Source: Physcocola sp002396385
GTDB lineage: Bacteria; Bacteroidota; Bacteroidia; Bacteroidales; Paludibacteraceae
Direction: 5' to 3'
Length of the DNA: 59,740 nt
Assembly (NCBI GenBank): GCA_946535435.1
Contig: CAMNDM010000018.1
Coordinates: 1 to 59,740 of the forward strand
The notes below the pieces were generated by a model. The model did no database searches and was not told the origin of the DNA. It worked only from the letters and a program-made list of their open reading frames with translations. The first letter of the stretch is position 1; every line of letters begins with the position of its first letter. This document shows, one piece after another, positions 36,303-43,577 of this stretch. A program made the translations under genes and the position numbers.

Positions 36303-38123
36303 ATGTCAGATACAACAATTACCAGGCTACGGCTCAACGCCCTCAGAAGTCTACTCGCAGAACAGGGCATGGCTGCCGCCATCATTAACACGGGCGACCC
36401 TCACTTGAGCGAATACATCGCCGACCACTGGAAATTCAGGGAATGGTTGAGCGGTTTTACCGGAAGTGCAGGCACACTGGTTGTGGGGCTGGACTGGGCT
36501 GGGCTATGGACCGACTCTCGCTACCACCTACAAGCCGCACAACAACTGGAAGGTACAGGCATAGAACTTTACAAAGAAGGGGTTACCAATACGCCCGACA
36601 TCGCGACTGTTTTATGCGAGAAGCTGGAACGGAACAGCAAAGTGGCAACCGATGCCCAACTTTTTTCCGTCAAAGCATACGCCGATCTTGAAAGCAAACT
36701 GAAGTCGGGCAACATCGAGTTATACCACAACAGCGATATCTACTCGGTTTGGTCCAACCGTCCCGCCTTACCCAATAAGCCGATTTTCGTTCACGAGTTC
36801 AAATACGCGGGCGAGACTGCGGCTGAGAAGCTGGCGAAAATAAGGACTTACACTAAAAGCAAAGGGGCTACAGCCTGCCTTGTTTCCGGACTCGACGAAA
36901 TCGCCTGGATTCTCAACCTTCGGGGTAGCGACATCGCCTACAATCCGGTTTTCTACGCCTACCTCGCCATCTTTGCGAACAACGGCAAGGCTTTCCTCTA
37001 TGCGAACAACAACGAAATCGGACGATGTCTGACTTCCGACCCTGCCATCATCGACCATCTTGCAGAATGCAATGTCGACCTGAAAGACTACGATTCGCTC
37101 ATTTACGACATTAACGCCAGCAAGCAAAAATGGTGTTACGACTTGGAACACACCAACGCTTTTGTCGACTGGCTTCTCTGTACAAGCCGTATGGCCGGCA
37201 CGACTCCGACCATGCAACTGAAGGCCGTAAAAAACGACACTCAGATTAACGGACTAAGACAAGCCCAACTGGCTGACGGTGTTGCTATGACACAGGCTTT
37301 CTGCTGGCTCGACAAACAGTTGGAAAAGAGCGAGCTTGTTTCCGAACTGTCTTTTGCCAACCACCTCGATTTATGCAGGTCTCAGCAAAAAGACTTTTTC
37401 AGTTTGAGTTTCAATACCATTTCCGCTTTTGCTCAACACGGGGCCATTGTCCACTACAGCGTTACACCCGAAACCGACGCAGCACTCGAAAAGGGAAACT
37501 TTCTGCTAGTCGATTCTGGCGGGAACTATCTGAACGGAACCACCGACATTACACGTACTGTCTGCCTTGGCGGGAACGCCTCCGAACAACAACGCCACGA
37601 CTACACCCTCGTACTGAAAGGGCACATCGCGCTGGCCACCACCCCATTCCCCGAATCGACCACCGGTGCACAACTCGACTCCCTTGCACGACAATTCTTA
37701 TGGAAAGATGGTAAAAACTACGGGCACGGAACCGGACACGGAATCGGACACTTTTTGTGCGTCCATGAAGGACCGCACCGCATCAGCACACGGAGCAACA
37801 ACATTCCCCTTCTGCCGGGAATGTTCATCTCCAATGAACCAGGTCTCTACATTGAAGACCAATATGGCATCAGACTGGAGAATATGGTGCGTGTTAAAGA
37901 TTGTTACATCAACAACTTTGGCAAGTTTTTTGAATTAGAGACCATGTCCTTCTTCCCGTACGACGCTAGCGCTATCGACGCATCGATGCTGACCGATGAA
38001 GAGTTGAACTGGTTGAACGTCTACCACGAAACAACTTACGAGCTGTTATCGGGAACGGGGCTGCTTAACGCAGAAGAATTGGGATGGCTAAGAAACAAAA
38101 CCAAGCAAATTATACGGCAATAA
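36303..38123 (+). CDS. aminopeptidase P family protein (Xaa-Pro aminopeptidase, long form)
   Basis: A 606-residue M24 metallopeptidase that releases the N-terminal residue from Xaa-Pro peptides. It has the long, eukaryotic-like APP1 layout: creatinase N-terminal domain (about 5-140), a second creatinase-like domain (about 160-320), the pita-bread catalytic domain (about 325-540) and the APP C-terminal domain (about 545-606). Metal ligands are visible: Asp404 and Asp415 (VDSGGNYLNGTTDIT), a His in HGTGHGIGHFL, and Glu in NEPGLYIE and RLENM. No signal peptide is seen. It is probably co-transcribed with the phosphatase gene. Confidence 0.93.
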   Translation: MSDTTITRLRLNALRSLLAEQGMAAAIINTGDPHLSEYIADHWKFREWLSGFTGSAGTLVVGLDWAGLWTDSRYHLQAAQQLEGTGIELYKEGVTNTPDIATVLCEKLERNSKVATDAQLFSVKAYADLESKLKSGNIELYHNSDIYSVWSNRPALPNKPIFVHEFKYAGETAAEKLAKIRTYTKSKGATACLVSGLDEIAWILNLRGSDIAYNPVFYAYLAIFANNGKAFLYANNNEIGRCLTSDPAIIDHLAECNVDLKDYDSLIYDINASKQKWCYDLEHTNAFVDWLLCTSRMAGTTPTMQLKAVKNDTQINGLRQAQLADGVAMTQAFCWLDKQLEKSELVSELSFANHLDLCRSQQKDFFSLSFNTISAFAQHGAIVHYSVTPETDAALEKGNFLLVDSGGNYLNGTTDITRTVCLGGNASEQQRHDYTLVLKGHIALATTPFPESTTGAQLDSLARQFLWKDGKNYGHGTGHGIGHFLCVHEGPHRISTRSNNIPLLPGMFISNEPGLYIEDQYGIRLENMVRVKDCYINNFGKFFELETMSFFPYDASAIDASMLTDEELNWLNVYHETTYELLSGTGLLNAEELGWLRNKTKQIIRQ

Positions 38124-38135
38124 CAAAATAATGCC

Positions 38136-38143
38136 TATTTTTG
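38136..38143 (+). promoter_or_regulatory. -7 element ahead of the TlpA-like gene
   Basis: TATTTTTG on the plus strand matches TAnnTTTG, 40 bases before the start codon at 38184; no -33 TTTG is seen at the usual spacing. Confidence 0.5.
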
Positions 38144-38183
38144 TTGGTCAATTATTCTACAATTAAGAAAAAGAAAAATTCAC

Positions 38184-39650
38184 ATGACAATGAAAAGGAT
38201 TTTCGCTTGCTTTTTAATGGCGATTGCCACATTGAGCGCATTCGCCGCCGACGGCAAAGGTTACGACATCAAGCTGAACGTCACTAACTCTAGCATGGCT
38301 AATCAGAAAGTCTACTTGGCTTTCTACTTTAATGGAAAGACATACTCGAAAGATACCACAACCTTGAACAACAAGGGTGTTGGCCATTTTTCTAAAAAAA
38401 CAGCTCTCGACCAAGGTGTCTATATTGTTTATTTCGATGCGAACAAGTTCTTCGACATTCTTGTGGGCGCCGACCAGGACATCGACCTGAAAATAGACAC
38501 TACCAAGCTTGACAAGGTTGTTGTTAGTGGCGCGAAAGAAAGTGTCGGTTTCCAAAACCTCATCAACTTTATGGGAAACCAGCGCGAAAAGTCGAAGGAG
38601 TTGAGCCAGCAGTACAAAGACAAGAAAATCGATTCTGTCAAGTACGCTAACGGGCAAGACAAACTTGCTGAAGAAGTTGAGGCCTTCCAGAAAAAACTGA
38701 TGGACGACAACAAGGGCCTATGGCTGGAAGCTTTCATTAAAGGAACCATTCCTGTCGAGGTGCCTGAGATGAAGGAAGTGCCAGACTCTGCCCGCGCACT
38801 GGCCCGCTACATGTATAAGAAGCACCACTACTTCGACAACATCAACCTCAGCGACCCTCGTTTCCTCCGTTGCCCATATTTCCCTAGCAACGTTGACTCG
38901 TACATGAAAAATTACCTGCTCCAGCACCCCGACACGCTTTACGAAGCAGCCGTCGTCCTCATTGAGAAGAGCCGCTATAACAAGGAGACTTTCCAGACCA
39001 TGTGCAGCAAGATGATCAACTATGGTTTGACCAGCAACCAGATGGGCATGGACGCCCTTTGGTGCAAACTGGCACAGAAATACTACCTGGGAAAGCCTAG
39101 GCAAGCGACTTGGGCCGATTCGGCTTGGGTTGAAGACTTGAGAAAGGAAGTGAAAAAGGTACGTTACAACCTGGTGGGCATGGAGGCACGTGACCTGCGC
39201 ATGCAAGATGCTAACGGTGTTCCTACTAAACTGAGCGACCTTACCAAGAATCCGGGAAAGAACAAATTCGTGTTGGCCTACTTCTTCGAGCCTACCTGCG
39301 GCCACTGCCGTAAAACGACTCCGGTGCTTCACGACTCGGTTTATTCGAAATACCACAAACTCGGATTCGAAGTATTCTGCGTTTACACTCAGACCGACAA
39401 GAAAGAGTGGCAGGAGTTTGTTGAAAAACACAAGTTGCAAGACTGGGTAAACGTTTGGGATCCTGACCGCGAAAGCTATTTCTGGGAATTCTACGACGCC
39501 AGTGTCACTCCGGGTATCTACCTCATCGAAAGCAAAACAGGCAAAATCATTGCCAAGAAAATCGATATGCCTACTTTGGGGATGATTCTCGAAGAGGAAC
39601 TCATTAAACGCCCTGAAGCCGAGGCTAAAAAGAAATCGGGGAAAAAATAG
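38184..39650 (+). CDS. secreted DUF4369/DUF5106-type protein with TlpA-like thioredoxin domain
   Basis: A 488-residue exported protein. A signal peptide (about 1-22, cleaved after SAFA) is followed by a DUF4369-like beta domain (about 27-115), a helical DUF5106-like region (about 140-310) and a C-terminal thioredoxin fold with the redox motif Cys372-Gly-His-Cys375 and the cis-proline segment VTPGIYLI. Such proteins are common in Bacteroidota and are thought to act as periplasmic thiol oxidoreductases, though their substrates are unknown. Start is either 38184 or the second ATG at 38190. The DUF3467 gene follows after 5 bases. Confidence 0.85.
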   Translation: MTMKRIFACFLMAIATLSAFAADGKGYDIKLNVTNSSMANQKVYLAFYFNGKTYSKDTTTLNNKGVGHFSKKTALDQGVYIVYFDANKFFDILVGADQDIDLKIDTTKLDKVVVSGAKESVGFQNLINFMGNQREKSKELSQQYKDKKIDSVKYANGQDKLAEEVEAFQKKLMDDNKGLWLEAFIKGTIPVEVPEMKEVPDSARALARYMYKKHHYFDNINLSDPRFLRCPYFPSNVDSYMKNYLLQHPDTLYEAAVVLIEKSRYNKETFQTMCSKMINYGLTSNQMGMDALWCKLAQKYYLGKPRQATWADSAWVEDLRKEVKKVRYNLVGMEARDLRMQDANGVPTKLSDLTKNPGKNKFVLAYFFEPTCGHCRKTTPVLHDSVYSKYHKLGFEVFCVYTQTDKKEWQEFVEKHKLQDWVNVWDPDRESYFWEFYDASVTPGIYLIESKTGKIIAKKIDMPTLGMILEEELIKRPEAEAKKKSGKK

Positions 39651-39655
39651 CGCTT

Positions 39656-39982
39656 ATGGAAGAGAAAGAGCCAGAACAGAAAAAGAACGAGTTGCAGATC
39701 GAACTCAGTCCCGAGGTGGCGGAAGGCGAATACATCAATATGTCGATTGTAACCCATTCGCCAAGCGAATTTGTTCTCGATTTTGTACGTATTTTACCCA
39801 ATCTGCCGAAAGCAAAGGTAAAATCACGCATCATTATGACACCAAGCCAAGCCAAGAGGCTGAAAGAGGTTTTACAACGCCAGATAAACATCTACGAGGC
39901 CAACAACGGTGTCATTACCGACAATTCCGGGAACAATACACCTGGCACCCCTATCAACTTCGGAAACTCGGGTATGGCTTAA
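39656..39982 (+). CDS. DUF3467 family protein
   Basis: A 108-residue acidic protein matching DUF3467: EGEYINMSIVTHSPSEFVLDFVRILPN followed by MTPSQAKRLKEVLQRQINIYE. Function unknown. From memory, homologues in Bacteroides often sit next to rpoC, whereas here the gene is about 26 kb away, behind a TlpA-like gene. It is the last gene of this transcript, ending before a strong terminator. Confidence 0.85.
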   Translation: MEEKEPEQKKNELQIELSPEVAEGEYINMSIVTHSPSEFVLDFVRILPNLPKAKVKSRIIMTPSQAKRLKEVLQRQINIYEANNGVITDNSGNNTPGTPINFGNSGMA

Positions 39983-39999
39983 TATACTCCATACAAGGA

Positions 40000-40045
40000 A
40001 AACAGAAGGGGCTGACACAAAACGGTGTCAGCCCCTTTCCTTTTA
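40000..40045 (+). terminator. terminator after the DUF3467 gene
   Basis: A 13-bp perfect stem (AAGGGGCTGACAC with GTGTCAGCCCCTT), a 6-base loop and a T-rich tail on the plus strand. Confidence 0.9.
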
Positions 40046-40070
40046 TAACAATCAAACTAAAATATTTATT

Positions 40071-40553
40071 TCAAAAAAGGTCTTCATCCAGTTTCCACAT
40101 TGTAAACGGATGTTTGGCAAGATTGGAATTCCGGTAGCGTTTCTGATCAGAGATATCGTCACCAATCCAATCTGGTATTTCAACCAATTCGTTTTCATCC
40201 TTCATTTCCACTTCGGCAGTCACGAGACCTTCGTTAAGCCCCAAGAACTCGTCCACTTCCCAAATATGCCCGCAGAAAGGGATCTTATAGCGGTATTTGT
40301 CTACAATAGGCGTTTGCGACAGTTTTTTCAACTGTTCGGCATCATCAAGCGGAATTTCATATTCAAACTCCATACGCGAAATACCCACAGTCTTACTCTT
40401 GATTGTAAGGAAGGCTTTTTGATCGGCAATGCGCACCCTAACGGTGTTGCCCGCCTCATTAAGGTACCATTGCGCCATACGCACACCTTTAGGCGCAAGT
40501 TTGCGCCAATTGTCGTTTTTCAGTAAGAACTTGCGTTCAATCTCTACACCCAT
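40071..40553 (-). CDS. CYTH-domain protein (triphosphate-tunnel family)
   Basis: A 160-residue protein with the N-terminal ExExK signature (Glu4, Glu6, Lys8 in VEIERKFLL) of the CYTH/triphosphate-tunnel fold and further paired charged strands (TVRVRIAD, FLTIKSK, RMEFEYEIP, KYRYKIPF). Members hydrolyse triphosphates, for example inorganic tripolyphosphate; the substrate here is unknown. It is monocistronic and converges on the DUF3467 transcript. Confidence 0.9.
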   Translation of the reverse strand: MGVEIERKFLLKNDNWRKLAPKGVRMAQWYLNEAGNTVRVRIADQKAFLTIKSKTVGISRMEFEYEIPLDDAEQLKKLSQTPIVDKYRYKIPFCGHIWEVDEFLGLNEGLVTAEVEMKDENELVEIPDWIGDDISDQKRYRNSNLAKHPFTMWKLDEDLF

Positions 40554-40577
40554 TTCTTTGTTCGTTTTCTATAACGG

Positions 40578-40585
40578 CAAAGTTA
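40578..40585 (-). promoter_or_regulatory. -7 element of the CYTH gene
   Basis: TAACTTTG on the minus strand matches TAnnTTTG, 25 bases upstream of the start codon. Confidence 0.5.
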
Positions 40586-40676
40586 GTGTTTTTACATAAA
40601 AAGCAGGCAAGACAAGGTTGATTAGCAACACAAAAAGCAAAAAGATGCCAGCGAGGAAAGTTTTTCCGCTCTTTAT

Positions 40677-40707
40677 TTTGTCTTTCAAAAGAAATTTCCT
40701 AACTTTG
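40677..40707 (+). promoter_or_regulatory. promoter of the tRNA-Phe pair
   Basis: TTTG (40677-40680), a 19-base spacer and TAACTTTG (40700-40707) match the Bacteroides consensus, with transcription expected to start about 10 bases ahead of the first tRNA. Confidence 0.8.
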
Positions 40708-40723
40708 CATCGCAAAACAATAG

Positions 40724-40796
40724 GGTACCATAGCTCAGTTGGTAGAGCAAAGGACTGAAAATCCTTGTGTCACCGGTTCGATTCCTGTTGGTACCA
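40724..40796 (+). tRNA. tRNA-Phe (anticodon GAA), copy 1
   Basis: A 73-base cloverleaf: acceptor GGTACCA/TGGTACC, anticodon arm AGGAC-TGAAAAT-CCTT region with GAA, T loop TTCGATT. No encoded CCA. Identical to the second copy. Confidence 0.97.
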
Positions 40797-40834
40797 CTCT
40801 GTAAAGTATTCATATTCTTATTGATTTTGGTTTT

Positions 40835-40907
40835 GGTACCATAGCTCAGTTGGTAGAGCAAAGGACTGAAAATCCTTGTGTCACCGGTTCGATTCCTGTT
40901 GGTACCA
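40835..40907 (+). tRNA. tRNA-Phe (anticodon GAA), copy 2
   Basis: An exact 73-base copy of the first gene, 38 bases downstream. The spacers differ, so only the tRNA and three following bases (CTC) are duplicated. Confidence 0.97.
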
Positions 40908-40915
40908 CTCCTAAC

Positions 40916-40950
40916 AAAAAATCCGAAACAGTATTTGTTTCGGATTTTTT
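40916..40950 (+). terminator. terminator of the tRNA-Phe transcript
   Basis: A 15-bp stem (AAAAAATCCGAAACA with TGTTTCGGATTTTTT) with a 5-base loop, 8 bases after the second tRNA. Confidence 0.92.
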
Positions 40951-41007
40951 TGTTGGCATCCACTTAAAAACACTCTCAAAAAATATCCAAATTCACCCTT
41001 TTAAACC

Positions 41008-41015
41008 TATCTTTG
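41008..41015 (+). promoter_or_regulatory. possible -7 element ahead of the structured RNA
   Basis: TATCTTTG on the plus strand matches TAnnTTTG. It lies about 65 bases before the outer stem of the candidate RNA; no TTTG is seen at -33, so the assignment is weak. Confidence 0.4.
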
Positions 41016-41081
41016 TACAAATCAAAAAAAAGAAAAAGACAAGACATAAACTAATTTATAAACATATTAAGCATTAACTAT

Positions 41082-41288
41082 TATTCGCGTTCAAAAAGAA
41101 AAAGCCTAGGAAACTGATTCGTTTTGAAACGGACATGTTACTGCTGTTCACGGTCGCCAAGACTGAGACTGTTCAATCATCATATAATGTTGATGCTCGC
41201 ACCTTTTGGTGCGGGCTGCATCTATGATGATTGGCGGGTTTCTTCCTAGGCTTCCCGTGAACGCGAATAGAAAGGCCTGCACCTTTCT
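41082..41288 (+). ncRNA. candidate structured non-coding RNA (6S-like size and shape, family not identified)
   Basis: A 188-base region is bracketed by nested perfect inverted repeats. The outer stem is TATTCGCGTTCA (41082-41093) with TGAACGCGAATA (41258-41269). The next is AAGCCTAGGAA (41102-41112) with TTCCTAGGCTT (41243-41253), the two separated by an asymmetric internal loop. After a large one-sided bubble, CAATCATCATA (41174-41184) pairs with TATGATGATTG (41223-41233), capped by GATGC/GCATC and CGCACC-TTTT-GGTGCG. A short terminator follows at once. A closing stem, large bubble and terminal stem of about 190 bases are what one expects of a 6S-type RNA, but I cannot recognise conserved 6S sequence; no protein-coding frame fits. 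It might instead act as a structured leader of the methyltransferase gene. Confidence 0.7.
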
Positions 41289-41292
41289 TTTG
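41269..41292 (+). terminator. probable terminator of the structured RNA
   Basis: A 7-bp stem (AGAAAGG with CCTTTCT), a 6-base loop and a short T run on the plus strand, directly after the outer stem of the RNA. It is modest in strength and lies 46 bases before the methyltransferase start. Confidence 0.6.
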
Positions 41293-41337
41293 TCTGTTGG
41301 TGATTGATGGTTTTTGCGAAAAAACTTCAATCAGAAT

Positions 41338-42411
41338 ATGGCAAAAAAAGATTTACAAAATGCATCAAAATCAAAAAATGATGAATTCTATACTCAGTTA
41401 TCTGACATAGAAAAAGAGGTAAACAACTACAAAGAACAATTTAAGGGGAAAATAGTATTCTGCAACTGTGACGATCCCTATGAAAGCAATTTCTTCAAAT
41501 ACTTCGCTTTAAATTTCAACGCCCTCCAATTAAAAAAGCTAATTGCCACTTGCTACTTTCCATCACCAATCGCAGGATACCAATTGAGCCTATTCGAAGA
41601 TAACCCCCATAAGAAAGAACCTGTAAAACACGCTTTTAAAATCGAGATTAAAGAAGTTAAGGATTTAAATGGAGATGGCAGTATAGATTTGGCAGATGTA
41701 AAAGAACTTTTAAGAAACGACAAGAACGTGCTATCACAACTGAAAGGAGATGGAGACTTTCGTTCTGACGAATGTATTAAATTACTTAAAGAATCAGACA
41801 TAGTTGTAACCAATCCTCCATTTTCACTTTTTAGGGAATATGTAGCACAATTAGTAAAATATGGGAAACACTTTATCATCATGGGAAATACAAACGCACT
41901 AACCTATAAGGAGATTTTCCATATGTTTCAGTACGACCAAATAAGAACTGGCTATACAAATTTTAACGTAGGAATGTACTTCTATGTGCCAGACTATTAC
42001 GAAAAGTTTCACAAAATAGAAAACGGGAGGAAAATGGTGAGAGTTTCTACATCTTGTTGGTACACTAACCTAAAGGTAAAAAGACATTCAGAGGAGATCA
42101 TCCTATACAAAAGATACTCACCTGCAGAATATCCCAAATACGATAACTTCAACGGCATTAATGTGAACAAATATATAGACATTCCATACGATTATGATGG
42201 TATAATGGGGGTACCTATTACTTTTTTAGACAAATACAATCCGAAACAATTTGAAATCATAAAATTCCGGAAAGGTGATGATGATAAAGACCTTCGCATC
42301 AATGGGAAAAGTACGTATTTCCGCATTCTTATCCGCCGCAGGCAACAACAAACTTCTGAAGACGCCAACATAGCGGCCGATTCTGGAACACAATATGGAG
42401 TTGACGAATAA
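41338..42411 (+). CDS. EcoRI-family adenine-specific DNA methyltransferase
   Basis: A 357-residue protein of the M.EcoRI-like N6-adenine methyltransferase family. It has KNDEFYTQLSDIEKEV at the start, the probable cofactor-binding stretch GKIVFCNCDDPYESNFFKYF (about 37-56) and the catalytic NPPF motif at 159-162. Between these is an EF-hand-like loop DLNGDGSIDLADV (109-121). The start at 41338 is chosen because the family begins there; an in-frame ATG at 41314 lies in the leader. A DUF262-HNH nuclease follows after 19 bases, making a two-gene restriction-modification-like cassette. Its coding sequence looks more AT-rich than its neighbours, which fits horizontal transfer. The target sequence is unknown. 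Confidence 0.9.
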   Translation: MAKKDLQNASKSKNDEFYTQLSDIEKEVNNYKEQFKGKIVFCNCDDPYESNFFKYFALNFNALQLKKLIATCYFPSPIAGYQLSLFEDNPHKKEPVKHAFKIEIKEVKDLNGDGSIDLADVKELLRNDKNVLSQLKGDGDFRSDECIKLLKESDIVVTNPPFSLFREYVAQLVKYGKHFIIMGNTNALTYKEIFHMFQYDQIRTGYTNFNVGMYFYVPDYYEKFHKIENGRKMVRVSTSCWYTNLKVKRHSEEIILYKRYSPAEYPKYDNFNGINVNKYIDIPYDYDGIMGVPITFLDKYNPKQFEIIKFRKGDDDKDLRINGKSTYFRILIRRRQQQTSEDANIAADSGTQYGVDE

Positions 42412-42430
42412 AACACTAAAAAAACAGACA

Positions 42431-43513
42431 ATGAGAATAACTTTACATAAAGTAACCGTACGTGACCTCACTAACGGATATAAAGACAATGAAGAGAACG
42501 GCATTGTGGCCTATGGCGGCAATCTTGACGTTCGGCCTCCCTACCAACGTGAATTTATTTACAAAGAAAAACAGAGGGAGGCTGTTATTGACACTCTTAC
42601 ACAAGGGTTTCCGCTTAATGTGATGTACTGGGCTGACCATGGAGACGGTTCCTACGAGATTATTGACGGGCAACAACGTACTATTAGCATCTGCCAATAC
42701 GTGAATGGTGATTTCGCCTTCGACATGAGGTATTTTCATAACCTGCAAATGGACGAACAAGAACAGATTCTAAATTACGAGTTGAATATCTATATCTGTG
42801 AAGGTAGCGACAGCGAAAAACTCAAATGGTTTCAAACCATTAATATCGCCGGCGAAAAGCTTTCTGACCAAGAATTACGCAATGCCGTGTATTCAGGCTC
42901 ATGGGTAAGCGATGCCAAACGCTACTTCAGCAAAAGCAACTGTCCGGCATACGGCATTGCCAATAAATATCTTAGTGGTTCTCCCATTCGGCAAGATTAT
43001 TTGGAAACGGCTATTGACTGGATATCGAAAGGGAACATCGAGGTTTATATGGGAAACCATCAACGCGATGCCAACGCTGTTGCCCTGTGGAACTATTTCA
43101 CCAATGTCATCAACTGGGTGACAGCCACCTTCACCAAATACAGGAAGGAAATGAAAGGCGTTGCATGGGGAACTCTCTACAACAAGTATAAGGACGAAAG
43201 CCTCGACCAAAACAAACTGGAAGAGAAGATTGCCACTCTGATGAAGGACAGCGATGTTCAGAAAAAATCTGGCATTTATGAGTATGTTCTAGACGGTGAC
43301 GAAAAGCATCTGAGCATTCGCTTATTCGACGACAACACCAAGCGCGAAGTCTACGAACGGCAATTCGGTGTTTGCCCGATATGTGGCAAACATTTCGAGA
43401 TTGAGCAGATGGAGGCGGACCACATAACACCATGGAAAGAAGGCGGACGCACAATTGCCGATAACTGCCAGATGCTCTGCAGAGAGTGCAACAGAAGGAA
43501 GGGCTGTTCTTAA
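42431..43513 (+). CDS. DUF262 (GmrSD/ParB-like) protein with C-terminal HNH nuclease domain
   Basis: A 360-residue protein with an N-terminal DUF262 domain: PPYQREFIYKEKQREAVIDT, then the nucleotide-binding type motif DGQQR at 79-83. A helical middle part follows, and then a C-terminal HNH endonuclease (about 310-357) with zinc cysteines Cys315, Cys318, Cys350 and Cys353 and the catalytic Asp330-His331. DUF262 with a nuclease domain is the plan of the type IV enzyme GmrSD and of SspE, but here a plain HNH replaces the GmrSD C-terminal domain. It is most likely the nuclease of a defence cassette with the upstream methyltransferase. I chose the ATG at 42431; an in-frame ATG at 42395 would overlap the methyltransferase. 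Confidence 0.88.
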   Translation: MRITLHKVTVRDLTNGYKDNEENGIVAYGGNLDVRPPYQREFIYKEKQREAVIDTLTQGFPLNVMYWADHGDGSYEIIDGQQRTISICQYVNGDFAFDMRYFHNLQMDEQEQILNYELNIYICEGSDSEKLKWFQTINIAGEKLSDQELRNAVYSGSWVSDAKRYFSKSNCPAYGIANKYLSGSPIRQDYLETAIDWISKGNIEVYMGNHQRDANAVALWNYFTNVINWVTATFTKYRKEMKGVAWGTLYNKYKDESLDQNKLEEKIATLMKDSDVQKKSGIYEYVLDGDEKHLSIRLFDDNTKREVYERQFGVCPICGKHFEIEQMEADHITPWKEGGRTIADNCQMLCRECNRRKGCS

Positions 43514-43515
43514 CG

Positions 43516-43562
43516 GCAAACGGGGCGGCAGTGCTGGTTTCACACTGCCGCCCCGTTTTTCC
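43516..43562. terminator. bidirectional terminator after the DUF262-HNH gene
   Basis: A GC-rich stem (AAACGGGGCGGCAGTG with CACTGCCGCCCCGTTT) and T run, between the nuclease gene and the convergent T9SS cargo gene. Confidence 0.92.
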
Positions 43563-43577
43563 TCAAATCCTCTATGG

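Noticed and set aside
40685..40963. A 92-codon frame on the minus strand with an internal repeat (SGTNRNRTGDTRIFSPLLYQLSYGT)
   Set aside because: It runs across the two tRNA-Phe genes; the repeat is simply the reverse translation of the duplicated tRNA.
41078..41337. Retron-type non-coding RNA next to the defence genes
   Set aside because: The flanking inverted repeats are suggestive, but there is no reverse transcriptase anywhere nearby.
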